Shown here one piece after another: positions 9,408 through 18,889 of a DNA stretch of 64,000 bases; position 1 is the first letter of the stretch; each line of letters starts with the position of its first letter. The notes under the pieces were generated by a model, which saw nothing but the letters and a program-made list of their open reading frames with translations, did no database searches and was not told the DNA's origin. The position numbers and the translations under genes are program-made. This stretch comes from Luteitalea pratensis. Lineage in GTDB: Bacteria; Acidobacteriota; Vicinamibacteria; Vicinamibacterales; Vicinamibacteraceae. The stretch spans positions 3,197,001-3,261,000 of the forward strand of contig NZ_CP015136.1 of the NCBI RefSeq assembly GCF_001618865.1. Reading direction: 5' to 3'.

Positions 9408-11591
9408 GTGAACACGAGCCGACTGTGGGTCGCGACCGGAGCACTGCTGGCAGCGTCGGCGCTGGCGACGCGTGCCGCTCCATTCCTCGCCACGCACGCT
9501 CGATCTGCCACGTCCCTGTCCGCGGCACAGCCGACTGCATCGGCACGTACGGCCGTGAGCCTCAACGGCGAATGGCACTTTGCCGTCGACCCCGCCGGCG
9601 AGGGAGAGCGCGATCGCTGGTTTGCGCCGGACCTCGACCAACGCCGGTGGGATCGCGTCGACGTGCCGCATTGCTGGCCAGTCGATCCCCGCTACCAGTA
9701 CACGGGCCGTGCGTGGTACCGACGGTCGTTCACACCGCCGGAGCCCATCGGCAGCCGGCACGCGCGCATCGAGTTCGACGCCGTGTTCGCCCGCGCCCGC
9801 GTGTGGCTCAATGGGACGCTGGTCGGCGCGCACGAGGGCGGTTACACGCCATTCGGATTCGACGTCACAGACCTGCTGAAGAGCGGCCAGCCGAACGTCG
9901 TGGCCGTCGAGGCCGACAACAGCTGGAGCACCAGGACGATGCCGGGCGCGCGCCCGGGAACCGACCCGTCGGTGCGCGTCTATCCCTGGTGGGACTACGG
10001 CGGTATCGTCCGTCCGGTCGCCCTGGTCGTGTCGCCGCCGGTGTACATCCAGAAGCAGCGGATCACGACGACGCCTGATCTTGCGAGCGGTGCCGCCGCG
10101 ATCGAAGTAGCGGTCTGGGTGCGCAACACGACAGCCCAGCGCGCGTCGTCGCGCCTCCGGATGACCATCGTCCGGCTCGATGGCGATCGCGAGTTCGCAC
10201 TCGACACACCCGCCGCCCGCTGGGAAGCTTCGGCCGAGACGCTGGCCGGCGAGACCAAGGCCGTGACGGTGCGCACCACGCTACCCAAGGGCGCGGTCCA
10301 GCTGTGGGGCCTCGACACGCCGACGTTGTACAAGCTGCGCGCCGAGCTGATCACCGAGTCGGCCCCGGCCACGGCCGATCTGCACGACGCGACGTTCGGG
10401 ATTCGCCGGTTCGAAGTGCGCGGCGAAGAACTGCACTTGAACGGCCGGGCGGTGCGCCTCGGCGGCGCCAATCGCCCGAGCGACGATCCGGTGTTCGGCC
10501 TGATCGAGCCGGCTGCCGTCGTCGAGCGCGACGTCAGGCTGATGAAGGCGGCGGGCATGGAACTGCAGCGCATCAATCACCATGCACCACCGCCCGCGTT
10601 GCTCGACCTCGCAGATCGCCTGGGAATGTTGATCGTGCCCGAGGCCGCCAACTGGCAGTTGCAGCCCTCGCAGATGGACGATCCGGCGATGCGCGCCGAC
10701 TTCGAGCGTCAGATGCGCGAACTCGTCGAACGCGACTGGAACCACCCGTCGGTGGTCGCGTGGAGCGTCGGCAACGAGTATCCGTCCGACACGCCGTCCG
10801 GCGTGCGATGGACCAGGGACATGGCGGCGTTCGTCCGTACCATCGATCGGTCGCGGCCGATCACGTTTGCGAGCTATCGCGCTTTCAGAGCCGATCTCGC
10901 CAGGCCCGAAGACGAGGGGTCGCACTACGTGGACTTTGTCAGCATCAACAGCTACGCCCCGGCGGAGCGCCTCGGCGCGGTGCTCGATCTCGTACACCAG
11001 CGCTATCCAGGCAAACCGATCGTCATCAGCGAGTTCGGTGTGCGCGAGGACAAGGTCGCCAGCCGGGACGAGAGACGACGCTACTTCAGTCAGGCGGCCG
11101 CGGTCCTGCGTCAGCGTCCATTCGTCGCCGGCGCGTCGGTATGGACCTTCCAGGACTATCGCAGCCGATTCCCCGACACGGCGCCAAACGGGTACCGGCC
11201 CTGGGGCCTGGTCGGTCCCGACCGGGCGCCGCGCGACGCGTACCACGTCGTCGCGACCGAGTTCGCGACGGTGCGCATCGCGGCGGCGCCCATGTCCTTG
11301 GCCGGCGGACGTCTCATCGCTCGCGTCGAAGTGCAGGCGCGCCCGGATTTCCCCTCGCGTCGCATCAGCGGCCTGACGCTCCGGATCGTTGCAAAAGACA
11401 GCGCCAATCCGCGTGTCGAGACCGCGCTGCCGGACCTCGCGCCCGGCGAACGGATCCAACGCGTCCTCGCGGTCGCGGCCCCCACGTCGGCGGCCGAACT
11501 GTCGCTCGAGATCGTCAGGCGTGACGGCAGCGTGATGCATCGCCTGGCCGCGATCGATCGCCTGACGCCGCGCCAGCAGGTGTCTCAATGA
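9408..11591 (+). CDS. Glycoside hydrolase family 2 (beta-galactosidase/beta-glucuronidase type)
   Basis: A GTG start lies seven bases after the previous stop. The 727-aa product has a signal-like N-terminus, a GH2 sugar-binding domain (~45-200, with the WYRRSF and FDAVFARARVWLNG blocks), an immunoglobulin-like domain (~220-325) and a TIM barrel (~330-620). The catalytic pair is visible: the acid/base Glu is about E457 in WSVGNEYPS and the nucleophile is about E542 in VISEFGV. GH2 enzymes remove beta-linked galactose, glucuronate or mannose. The neighbouring unsaturated-uronyl hydrolase and hexuronate-type transporter make beta-glucuronidase a reasonable guess but not a proven one. It overlaps the SDR gene by four bases (ATGA). 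Confidence 0.93.
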   Translation: MNTSRLWVATGALLAASALATRAAPFLATHARSATSLSAAQPTASARTAVSLNGEWHFAVDPAGEGERDRWFAPDLDQRRWDRVDVPHCWPVDPRYQYTGRAWYRRSFTPPEPIGSRHARIEFDAVFARARVWLNGTLVGAHEGGYTPFGFDVTDLLKSGQPNVVAVEADNSWSTRTMPGARPGTDPSVRVYPWWDYGGIVRPVALVVSPPVYIQKQRITTTPDLASGAAAIEVAVWVRNTTAQRASSRLRMTIVRLDGDREFALDTPAARWEASAETLAGETKAVTVRTTLPKGAVQLWGLDTPTLYKLRAELITESAPATADLHDATFGIRRFEVRGEELHLNGRAVRLGGANRPSDDPVFGLIEPAAVVERDVRLMKAAGMELQRINHHAPPPALLDLADRLGMLIVPEAANWQLQPSQMDDPAMRADFERQMRELVERDWNHPSVVAWSVGNEYPSDTPSGVRWTRDMAAFVRTIDRSRPITFASYRAFRADLARPEDEGSHYVDFVSINSYAPAERLGAVLDLVHQRYPGKPIVISEFGVREDKVASRDERRRYFSQAAAVLRQRPFVAGASVWTFQDYRSRFPDTAPNGYRPWGLVGPDRAPRDAYHVVATEFATVRIAAAPMSLAGGRLIARVEVQARPDFPSRRISGLTLRIVAKDSANPRVETALPDLAPGERIQRVLAVAAPTSAAELSLEIVRRDGSVMHRLAAIDRLTPRQQVSQ

Positions 11592-12364
11592 GGCTGGCCG
11601 GTCAGGTCGCAATCGTGACCGGGGCCGGGTCTGGCATCGGCCGTGCCTCGGCCCTCCGGTTCGCTCGCGAGGGCGCTTGTGTGACCGTCGTCGACCTCGA
11701 CGCCTCGGCCGCCGACGCCGTCGCCGCTGAGATTGTCGGTGAGGGCGGCGCAGCGTTCGGCGTCGCCGGCGACGCATCGCGAGAAGACGACGTCGCGACG
11801 ATGGTGGAGCGCACGGTGCAGGCGTACGGCTCGCCAACCGTGCTCGTGAACAGCGCCGCGACGACGTCGTTCGGCACACTGGCGGAGTCGGCGGTGCAGG
11901 AACTCGATCGCGTCATGCGCGTCAACGTCGGCAGTGCCTGGATCTGCGCGCGTGCCGTCATTCCGCTGATGCGGGCGGCGGGCGGCGGCGCCATCGTCAA
12001 CCTGTCGTCGATCACCGGGATCGTCGGCGCGCCTGGCATGGCCGCCTATTCGACGTCGAAAGGCGCCATCATCACGTTGACGAGGACGCTCGCGCTCGAA
12101 CTGGCGGAAGAGGGCATTCGCGTGAATTGCATCTGTCCGGCATCGATCGACACCCCGATGCTTCAGGCGTCTTTCGATCGGCAGGCCGATCCGCAGGCCG
12201 CGCGCGCCCGAAACGTGAAGCGGCATCCGCTGGGGCGGCTGGGCACGGCGGAGGATGTTGCGAACCTGGCGTTGTTCCTGGCGTCGGACGAAGCCGCGTT
12301 CATCACCGGCGGCACGTACGTCGTCGACGGCGGTGCGCTGCTCGCGCGCCGGTGGCAGGAGTAG
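11588..12364 (+). CDS. Short-chain dehydrogenase/reductase (classical SDR)
   Basis: This 258-aa protein shows the full SDR signature: the Rossmann motif TGAGSGIG at residues 10-17, an acidic Asp after beta-2 (VVDLDA) favouring NAD(H), NSAAT in place of the usual NNAG, Ser in SSITG, and the catalytic YSTSK (Y154, K158). The C-terminal GGTYVVDGG is typical. It is cytosolic and translationally coupled to the GH2 gene through ATGA. In this context it probably oxidises or reduces a sugar, a sugar acid or a 2-keto-3-deoxy intermediate made by the enolase-superfamily dehydratases. The Asn-to-Ser change in the NNAG motif is a small deviation worth noting. Confidence 0.93.
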   Translation: MRLAGQVAIVTGAGSGIGRASALRFAREGACVTVVDLDASAADAVAAEIVGEGGAAFGVAGDASREDDVATMVERTVQAYGSPTVLVNSAATTSFGTLAESAVQELDRVMRVNVGSAWICARAVIPLMRAAGGGAIVNLSSITGIVGAPGMAAYSTSKGAIITLTRTLALELAEEGIRVNCICPASIDTPMLQASFDRQADPQAARARNVKRHPLGRLGTAEDVANLALFLASDEAAFITGGTYVVDGGALLARRWQE

Positions 12365-12368
12365 GCGG

Positions 12369-15326
12369 ATGAGACGCGGACGTGTCGGGCTGGCGGTCGG
12401 CCTCGCGGTCGCTCTGACCAGCGGTGGGTCGGTCTGGGGCGCGAGGGCTGCGGCAGACGCGGAGCTGCGCATCGAGAACGCGCGCTATCGTATCGTCGTC
12501 GAGCAGAGACGCGGTGCGCCCGCCGCACTGGTCGTGAGCCGCCTCGATCAACCGGGCGTGTCCCGGCGTCTGACGCCGGACGTGCGCGTGTTGATGACGA
12601 GGACCGACCCGGGCTACCGGGCGATGAGTCTCGGCGAGGAGGTCGTGCTCACGGCCGGATGGAAGCCCGCGGCGCCGCCTCCTCACGAGACCGAGCTGTT
12701 TGCGGGCGTGCCGGGGCAGAAACCGGCGCCGGTTAGCAACGAGAGCGATCTGTTCGCCGTCGCCTCGCCGCGGCAGCATCGGGCGACCGGCGTCACGGTG
12801 AAGGATGCGCAGACGCTGACCTTCTCGTTCAAGGCCGACCCGTCCTACGACGTCGCGCTCGCGATAGCGCTCGAGCCTGGGACTGCCGCGCCGATCATCG
12901 ACACGTCGGTGACGCCTCGGGTCGCAGGCTTCTATTCCGCTGCGTTCGGCGGCGTGGGGGGCCGCGAATCGGCCACGCTCGACTTCGTCTACCAGCCACT
13001 GGTCTGGTCCTGGCGGCGCTTTCCCGCCAAGTCATACCTCACGCCGGAGTCGATGGCGACAACCGCAGCGACGTTTGTGACGGCGGGGGGCCTGACGGAG
13101 GGCGTGGCGGCCGATCCGGCGGAGATCCCGTATCGCTTCGCCACGTTCCAGAACTCGCGCTTCGGGCTGACCCTACGCGACGTCGACGGCCGGGCGCGAC
13201 CGATGCTGTTTGCGCCGGTGCTCGGCGGCGAAGGGTCGCAGCGCGCGGCGGGCGAGCGGTTCGCGTTCAAAACGCGGTACGTGCTCGCGGCCGGCGACTG
13301 GTACGCCGGTCTCCAGCACGTCCTGCGCGACGTCTTCGCCTATCGCGCCGAACGGCAGAACGCGGCGATCTCGCTGAACGACACGCTCGACAACATGATC
13401 GCGTTTGCGATGGACGACGCGTATTCGGGCTGGGTGCCTGAGCTCAAGGGCTTCGACTACAAGTGGGACGTGCCGGGGACGGTGAAGGTGGTCTCGGCGC
13501 TGCACGCGTTGGGTGTGGCGCTGGTGACCGGCGATCGCGAGATCTATAACAGGCGGGCGCTGCCGCTCATCGAGTACGTGATGTCGCGCGAGAAGTACCT
13601 CTACGCGACCGACGAGGCGATCACCTACCAGAACCCGTCGCATTTCCTGCGGGGCCCGTGCGTCGAGATCGGCGAGCTGGCCGGCCTGTTCGCCATGACC
13701 GGCGGCAAGTCAGTGGGCTTCAAGCGTGAAGCGGAGCGTCTCTTCGGCAAGCCGCGACGCCTCAACCTGCTGACCGACACCGGCGGCGGTACCTGGCAGG
13801 ACGCGCTGGCCATGTACCGCATCACCGGGGAGCAATCCTGGCTGCAGAAGGCTCGCAGCGGCGCGGACGCGCATGTCAAGGCGGAGATCGACACGCTGCC
13901 AGGTGACTTCACGACCAACTCGGCGCTCGTCGACAAGCAGGCAGCCTTCTATATCGATTACGGGCCGCGTTGGTTCGATCTGTACGAGATATACGAGGCC
14001 ACCGGTGAGCGGCGCTACCTCGATGCTGCGATTACCTCGGCACGAGCCATGCTGCTGATGCTGCGTTCACAGCCGTTCGCGCCGGCGACGACCATGCTCG
14101 TCAACCAGGGAGGACGAGTCCCGGGCGTCGTCAACTGGCAGCGTGTGCCGAACCCGAAGAGCGGCCCGAACGAGCCCACCTGGATTCGTGTCCCTCGCGA
14201 TACGACGACTGCCGTGCCGGAGCAGCGCCTGCCAGCCTGGCGCACGTCGCTCGTCGGCTTACCGCCCGAGCAAGGGCGCACGTATGGTCTGGGGCCGATC
14301 ATGCTGACCCATCACGCGGCCTGGTTGATGCGTCTGGCCCACCATGCAAACGACCCGCTGCTTCGCGAGGCGGCCGAGAACGCCGTCCTTGGACGCTACG
14401 CCAACTTCCCCGGCTATTACTTCACGTCGTTCGAGACCAACGTCTATCAGCGGGCCGACTACCCGCTGCATTCGTACCAGGATCTGAAGTACAACGCGAT
14501 CTTCTACAACCATGTCTGGCCGCACATCGCGCTCCTCGTCGACTACCTGGTGAGCGACGCCTTCGCCCGGTCGGGCGGCCGCGTCGATTTCCCGTCGGCC
14601 TACGCGCCCGGCTATGCCTTCCTCACGAGCAAGGTCTACGGGCACCGGCTGGGGCGCATCAACGATGACAAGGACGTGGCCCTCTGGCTGCCGCGGCGGG
14701 CGGCGAGCTTCTCGACACCGGCGGTGAACCACCTGTTTGGCGTTGGCTCGGCCGACCTGCATCTGGTCCTGATGAACACGTCGACGGACGCCCAGGACGT
14801 GACCGTGAGGCTCGATCCCGACGTCGTCCCCTGGGATGCCGGCGTCCGCTACGACGTGGCGCTGACTGGAAGTGCGTCGGGTAACACGACGTCGATCGAT
14901 GGCGTGCTGCGCGTGCCCGTGGCCGGCAGGGGCTTCACGGTGGCGACGATTCGCAAGCTGGCGGTCGACCCGGCCTTCCAGCGGCGCGTCGTGACGGCGC
15001 TGCCTCAGCCGCCTTCAGATCGCGGGTTCTCGCGGGTCGAGACGGGCGTGCCGGCGATCGGAACGCTTACCGGCATGCTGCTCAGCGTCGTCCCTGAGTT
15101 TGCCGACGCCTTCGTCTACATGGATGCCACCGAGAAGGATGCGCGCGACGTCGAGTTCCGATATCGCCAGGGCGATGACGAGTGGACCGTCGTTCGCGAC
15201 ACGGCGTACCCCTTCGAACTGAGTGTGCACGTCGGCGATCCCTCGCGGGCGCTCGAGGTGAGGGTCACGGCGACCGATCATCGTGGCACCACGCACACCG
15301 GTCCGGCGCTCGTGCTGGCGCGCTAA
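12369..15326 (+). CDS. Large secreted protein of unknown function, possible helical-toroid carbohydrate-active enzyme
   Basis: ATG 12369, four bases after the SDR stop, gives 985 aa. The N-terminus is a clear signal peptide (basic MRRGR, hydrophobic core, cleavage near WGARA or ARAAA). Residues ~20-330 look like a beta-rich domain. Residues ~340-760 are helical with repeated aromatic and acidic motifs (FAMDDAYSGWVPELKG, DTGGGTWQDALAMYRITG, YIDYGPRWFDLYEIYEATG), the texture of an alpha/alpha toroid such as lyases or GH88-like enzymes. The C-terminal ~200 residues look beta-rich again. I cannot assign a CAZy family. The adjacent GH88/GH105 enzyme normally acts on polysaccharide-lyase products and no recognised lyase is present here, so this is the best candidate for the missing lyase. 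That is inference from context. Confidence 0.85.
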   Translation: MRRGRVGLAVGLAVALTSGGSVWGARAAADAELRIENARYRIVVEQRRGAPAALVVSRLDQPGVSRRLTPDVRVLMTRTDPGYRAMSLGEEVVLTAGWKPAAPPPHETELFAGVPGQKPAPVSNESDLFAVASPRQHRATGVTVKDAQTLTFSFKADPSYDVALAIALEPGTAAPIIDTSVTPRVAGFYSAAFGGVGGRESATLDFVYQPLVWSWRRFPAKSYLTPESMATTAATFVTAGGLTEGVAADPAEIPYRFATFQNSRFGLTLRDVDGRARPMLFAPVLGGEGSQRAAGERFAFKTRYVLAAGDWYAGLQHVLRDVFAYRAERQNAAISLNDTLDNMIAFAMDDAYSGWVPELKGFDYKWDVPGTVKVVSALHALGVALVTGDREIYNRRALPLIEYVMSREKYLYATDEAITYQNPSHFLRGPCVEIGELAGLFAMTGGKSVGFKREAERLFGKPRRLNLLTDTGGGTWQDALAMYRITGEQSWLQKARSGADAHVKAEIDTLPGDFTTNSALVDKQAAFYIDYGPRWFDLYEIYEATGERRYLDAAITSARAMLLMLRSQPFAPATTMLVNQGGRVPGVVNWQRVPNPKSGPNEPTWIRVPRDTTTAVPEQRLPAWRTSLVGLPPEQGRTYGLGPIMLTHHAAWLMRLAHHANDPLLREAAENAVLGRYANFPGYYFTSFETNVYQRADYPLHSYQDLKYNAIFYNHVWPHIALLVDYLVSDAFARSGGRVDFPSAYAPGYAFLTSKVYGHRLGRINDDKDVALWLPRRAASFSTPAVNHLFGVGSADLHLVLMNTSTDAQDVTVRLDPDVVPWDAGVRYDVALTGSASGNTTSIDGVLRVPVAGRGFTVATIRKLAVDPAFQRRVVTALPQPPSDRGFSRVETGVPAIGTLTGMLLSVVPEFADAFVYMDATEKDARDVEFRYRQGDDEWTVVRDTAYPFELSVHVGDPSRALEVRVTATDHRGTTHTGPALVLAR

Positions 15327-15342
15327 GAAGACGGCGCCACCG

Positions 15343-16386
15343 ATGAGCGCGACCAGTTACTTCCATCCAGATCGTCCGGATGCACTGCTTCGGACAGTCG
15401 CGGCGTGCACGATGCGCTGGCCGTTTCGTCTCTGGGCCTTTGGCGAGGCGGTGGCACTCCGCGGTCTGCTCGCGTCCAGTCGGGCCACCGGCGCCGAGGA
15501 GCCGCTCGGCTTCGTGCGCGCGCTGCTGCGCACCTATGTCGGGCGGGGCGTCGGCCGGAGCGCCGAGGAGCATGTGGCACCGGGCGCCGAGCTGCTGGCG
15601 CTTCACGCGCTGGATGGTGAGTCCACCTGGCTCGACGCCGCGCGGGCGCTCTCCCGGCTACACATGGCCACGCCACCCGGACCAGCCGGTGTGCGATACC
15701 TGCGCCCCGACCTGCCCGGCTGGCGCCGTCAGATCTGGGTCGATTCGATGGACGGGGGGCCGCCGTTTCTGGCCCGTCTCGCGCAGGTGACCGGCGATGA
15801 CACGTACGCGCACGAGGCCACGACGACACTGCTCGCGTACGCCCGGCTCCTGCAGGACGAGCGAAGCGGGTTGTTCGTGCACGGCTTCGAGGAGCACTGC
15901 GGCAGGAACGGACAACTCTGGGCGCGAGGGAACGGGTGGGCGGCGATGGGCCTGGTCGAGACACTCGCGTGGGTGCCGGGCGAGGCGCGACTGGCGGCCG
16001 AACTGCGGCAACGACTCGCCGCGCTTCTCGACGGACTTGCGGTGCTGCAGCAGTCGTCTGGGCTGTGGCCGACGGTGCTCGACCGACCTGAGTCGCCGCC
16101 CGAGACGACCCTGGCGGTGATGACCACGACCGCGATCGATCGTGCGCGCCAGGCCGGTGTGTTGCCGGGGAACTCGCACGAGTCGATGCGCGCCCGAGCG
16201 CAGGCCGCCGTGCTCGAGCAGGTATCGGCCTCGGGCGCACTCGGGCTCGTGTCTGACGCGACACCGATCGGCGAACTGCGGATGTATGTCACGCGACCGT
16301 TCGGTGTCTTCCCATGGGGGCAGGGCCCGCTGCTGCTCATGCTGGCAGGACCCCCCTCCACTTCGGAGCCTGGGAAGAGGCCATGA
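15343..16386 (+). CDS. GH88/GH105-type unsaturated uronyl hydrolase
   Basis: ATG 15343, 16 bases after the previous stop, gives 347 aa, a normal length for the family. It is an alpha/alpha toroid with the WVDSM motif (Asp ~134, the candidate proton donor) followed by PFLARLAQVTGD, and the diagnostic WARGNGWAAMGL block at residues 193-204. These match unsaturated glucuronyl and rhamnogalacturonyl hydrolases (YteR/UGL-like), which remove the 4,5-unsaturated uronic acid that polysaccharide lyases leave at the non-reducing end. No signal peptide is seen, so it probably acts in the cytosol on imported oligosaccharides. The stop overlaps the next start (ATGA). It is the strongest evidence that the locus handles lyase products of a uronic-acid polymer. 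Confidence 0.88.
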   Translation: MSATSYFHPDRPDALLRTVAACTMRWPFRLWAFGEAVALRGLLASSRATGAEEPLGFVRALLRTYVGRGVGRSAEEHVAPGAELLALHALDGESTWLDAARALSRLHMATPPGPAGVRYLRPDLPGWRRQIWVDSMDGGPPFLARLAQVTGDDTYAHEATTTLLAYARLLQDERSGLFVHGFEEHCGRNGQLWARGNGWAAMGLVETLAWVPGEARLAAELRQRLAALLDGLAVLQQSSGLWPTVLDRPESPPETTLAVMTTTAIDRARQAGVLPGNSHESMRARAQAAVLEQVSASGALGLVSDATPIGELRMYVTRPFGVFPWGQGPLLLMLAGPPSTSEPGKRP

Positions 16387-17594
16387 AGATCACCCGCATC
16401 GAGACCTTTGCCGTGCAGGCGCCGCCGTCGGATGCGCGGCCGTACTGGGGGAGCCGCGCATGGGGACGCCCCAGCACCGCCGCCGCGCCCGAGATCTCGG
16501 CCGAGTACCCGACGCCGATCCGCCGGCGCTACCTCTACTCGGCGACGATCGACACCGTGATCGTCCGGTTGACGACCGACACCGGGCTCGTCGGTCATGG
16601 CGAGGCCAAGGCGCCGGTGGCGCCGCAGGCGACCAAGGCGATCATCGATCTGCTTCTGGCCGATCTCGTGCGCGGCGCCGACCCGCGCGACGTCACCGTG
16701 CTGTGGGAGCGGATGTACGCCGGCATGCGGGTGCGCGGCCACCGCGCCGGCTTCTATCTCGAGGCGATGAGCGGCATCGACATCGCGCTCTGGGATCTGG
16801 CGGCGCAGGCGGCGGGTGTGCCCATCGCGTCGCTCCTGGGCGGCGTGTTCCGCGATCCCATCCGCGTCTACGCGTCGGGTCTGCCGGCGCTCGATCTCGA
16901 TGCCGACGACGAGGCGCTCGAGGCGCTCGTCCAGGAGGCGCTCCGGCTGCGTGCCCAGGGCTACACAGGCCTCAAGATGGCCCTCGGCAAGGGGATCGCC
17001 GGCGATCTGCGCAGCGTGCGCGCCGTGCGCGAACGCCTGGGTGCGGACTTCCTCATCTACACGGATGCCGCCGGGGTGTACGACAGAGCGCAGGCGCTCA
17101 GGTTGGGGCGGCAACTCGAGGAGCTTGGCGCTGCCTGGCTCGAGATGCCCATTCCACCAGAGGACGTCGAGGGCTACGGCGTCCTGGCCCAGGCCCTGAC
17201 GCTGCCGATTGCGCTCGACTCACTGTCGTCGCGCTATGAGGTCGCCGCGTTCGTGCAATGCCGCGGTCTCGACGTGGTGCAGCCAGACGTCTGTCGCGCT
17301 GGCGGCATCACCGAGTGCCGGCGGATTGCGGAGCTTGCCGACGCCTTCGGCCTCGCGTTTGCGCCGCACGTCAGCATCGGATCGGCCGTGCACATCGCGG
17401 CGACCATGCACCTGGCGGCGGCGATGCCCAATACCATGACCAGCGAGTACTGGATTGGCGACAACCCGATTGGCAACGCCTGGCTGACCGAGCCGATCCA
17501 GGTCGAGGCGGGCTACGTGTCGCTGCCCCGCCGCCCGGGGCTCGGCCTCGCCTTTGCCCCCGACGCGCTGGATCGCTGGGCGGACCCGCGATGA
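16383..17594 (+). CDS. Enolase-superfamily (mandelate racemase/muconate lactonizing type) dehydratase, second paralog
   Basis: ATG 16383, inside the ATGA overlap with the GH88/GH105 gene, gives 403 aa beginning KITRIETFAV, a typical family start. Visible catalytic features are Lys198 (GLKMALGKG), metal ligands Asp228 (YTDAAG) and Glu254 (WLEMPIPPED), and His329 (PHVSIGS). Where the paralog at 1-1159 has LGESYR for the third metal ligand, this protein has ALDSLSSR (Asp279), one residue shorter, so that ligand may be Asp rather than Glu. Probable role: cytosolic dehydration of an acid sugar. Two paralogs in one regulon suggest two different acid sugars are processed, or that one has changed function. 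Confidence 0.92.
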   Translation: MKITRIETFAVQAPPSDARPYWGSRAWGRPSTAAAPEISAEYPTPIRRRYLYSATIDTVIVRLTTDTGLVGHGEAKAPVAPQATKAIIDLLLADLVRGADPRDVTVLWERMYAGMRVRGHRAGFYLEAMSGIDIALWDLAAQAAGVPIASLLGGVFRDPIRVYASGLPALDLDADDEALEALVQEALRLRAQGYTGLKMALGKGIAGDLRSVRAVRERLGADFLIYTDAAGVYDRAQALRLGRQLEELGAAWLEMPIPPEDVEGYGVLAQALTLPIALDSLSSRYEVAAFVQCRGLDVVQPDVCRAGGITECRRIAELADAFGLAFAPHVSIGSAVHIAATMHLAAAMPNTMTSEYWIGDNPIGNAWLTEPIQVEAGYVSLPRRPGLGLAFAPDALDRWADPR

Positions 17595-18889
17595 CACCTT
17601 CCGCGTCGCACGCCGGCCCCTCACCGGGGCTCCGAAGCATCCCCAACCTGCGCTGGTGGATCGTCGGGATCCTCTTCCTGTCGACGGTCATCAATTACGT
17701 CGATCGCCAGACGCTGTCGGTGCTCGCGCGCACCATCCAGGACGATCTCGGCATCTCCGACAGCGGCTACGCCCGCATTGTCCAGGCGTTCCTGCTGGCG
17801 TACACGATCTCCTATCTCGTATCCGGACGGATCACCGACTGGCTCGGCACGCGCGTCAGCATGGCGGCGTTCATCGTCTGGTGGTCGCTGGCGAACATCG
17901 GGACGGCCTTCGCTTCCTCGATCTTCACGCTGGGACTCTGGCGACTGCTCCTAGGTGTCGGAGAGCCGGGCAACTGGACGGTGGGTCCCAAGGCGCTGTC
18001 CGAGTGGTTCCCAGCTCGCGAGCGCGGCCTTGCCTACGGCATCTTCACCATGGGGGCGACGATTGGCGCGACCGTCGCGCCACCGCTGATCGCCTGGCTC
18101 GCACTCTCGTATGGATGGCGGGGCGCCTTCGTCGTCACCGGGGTGCTCGGGCTGCTGTGGGTGATTCCCTGGCTCTGGCTGTACCGGCCACCGCACGAGC
18201 ACCCTCGACTGACCGACGCGGAGCGCGTTCTCGTGCCGCCTGCGCCGACATCGACAACTGGCGGCGCCGAGTGGACGCTGTGGCGCACGCTGCTCACCCA
18301 GCGGGACACGTGGCTGCTGCTCGGCACACGCGTACTGACCGATCCGGTCTGGTACTTCTACCTGTTCTGGTTTCCGAAGTACCTCACGGACACTCGCGGG
18401 CTGTCGCTGATCGAAGTCGGGCGCGTCGCATGGGTCGTGTATCTGGCGGCTGATCTCGGGGCGCTCGGCGGCGGCTGGCTCTCGGGCCGCCTGATCGACC
18501 GTGGCTACGCGCCCGTGGCGGCGCGCAAGCTGGTGCTGCGGATTGCCGCGACGACGATCCTCGTCGGTCCCCTGGTCGCATGGGCCCCGTCGATACCGCT
18601 GGTCCTGTTGTGCGCCGCCGTCGTCGCCTGCTCACAGCTCGCGTGGCAGGTCACGATCGGAGCGCTCATCGTCGATCGGTATCCGCCTGCGTCGGTGGCG
18701 ACGGCGTTCGGGATTGTCGCTGCCGGCAGCGGGTTCGGCGGCATGGTCTCGACCGGCGTTGTTGGATATCTGGTCAGCAACTACTCGTACGTGCCCGTGT
18801 TTGTCACGATGGCGCTGCTGCACCCGCTGGCGCTGGCGCTCGTCTGGTTCCTGCGCGGTGACCGTACGGCCGAGGGTGCGGCACCATGA
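17591..18889 (+). CDS. MFS transporter, anion:cation symporter (ACS) family, hexuronate-transporter-like
   Basis: The start is ATG 17591, overlapping the dehydratase stop, giving 432 aa with about 12 hydrophobic segments. The N-terminal block LRWWIVGILFLSTVINYVDR followed by LSVLARTIQ is the ACS-family signature (compare ExuT, GudP and GarP), and there is a conserved RITDWLGTR loop between TM2 and TM3. WFPARERGLAYGIFTMGATIG is another family block. It should be an inner-membrane proton symporter for a hexuronate or aldonate liberated by the glycosidases. The next gene starts within its stop (ATGA at 18886). Function is inferred from family and context. Confidence 0.93.
   Translation: MTPSASHAGPSPGLRSIPNLRWWIVGILFLSTVINYVDRQTLSVLARTIQDDLGISDSGYARIVQAFLLAYTISYLVSGRITDWLGTRVSMAAFIVWWSLANIGTAFASSIFTLGLWRLLLGVGEPGNWTVGPKALSEWFPARERGLAYGIFTMGATIGATVAPPLIAWLALSYGWRGAFVVTGVLGLLWVIPWLWLYRPPHEHPRLTDAERVLVPPAPTSTTGGAEWTLWRTLLTQRDTWLLLGTRVLTDPVWYFYLFWFPKYLTDTRGLSLIEVGRVAWVVYLAADLGALGGGWLSGRLIDRGYAPVAARKLVLRIAATTILVGPLVAWAPSIPLVLLCAAVVACSQLAWQVTIGALIVDRYPPASVATAFGIVAAGSGFGGMVSTGVVGYLVSNYSYVPVFVTMALLHPLALALVWFLRGDRTAEGAAP

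Noticed and set aside
8201-9565. 454-codon minus-strand frame opposite the unknown secreted gene
   Set aside because: Low-complexity Arg/Val/His-rich sequence with no domain. The plus-strand gene has a signal peptide and fits the operon spacing.
10281-11879. 532-codon minus-strand frame opposite GH2 and SDR
   Set aside because: The plus strand carries GH2 catalytic motifs and SDR motifs over the same bases. The minus frame is Arg-rich and domain-free.
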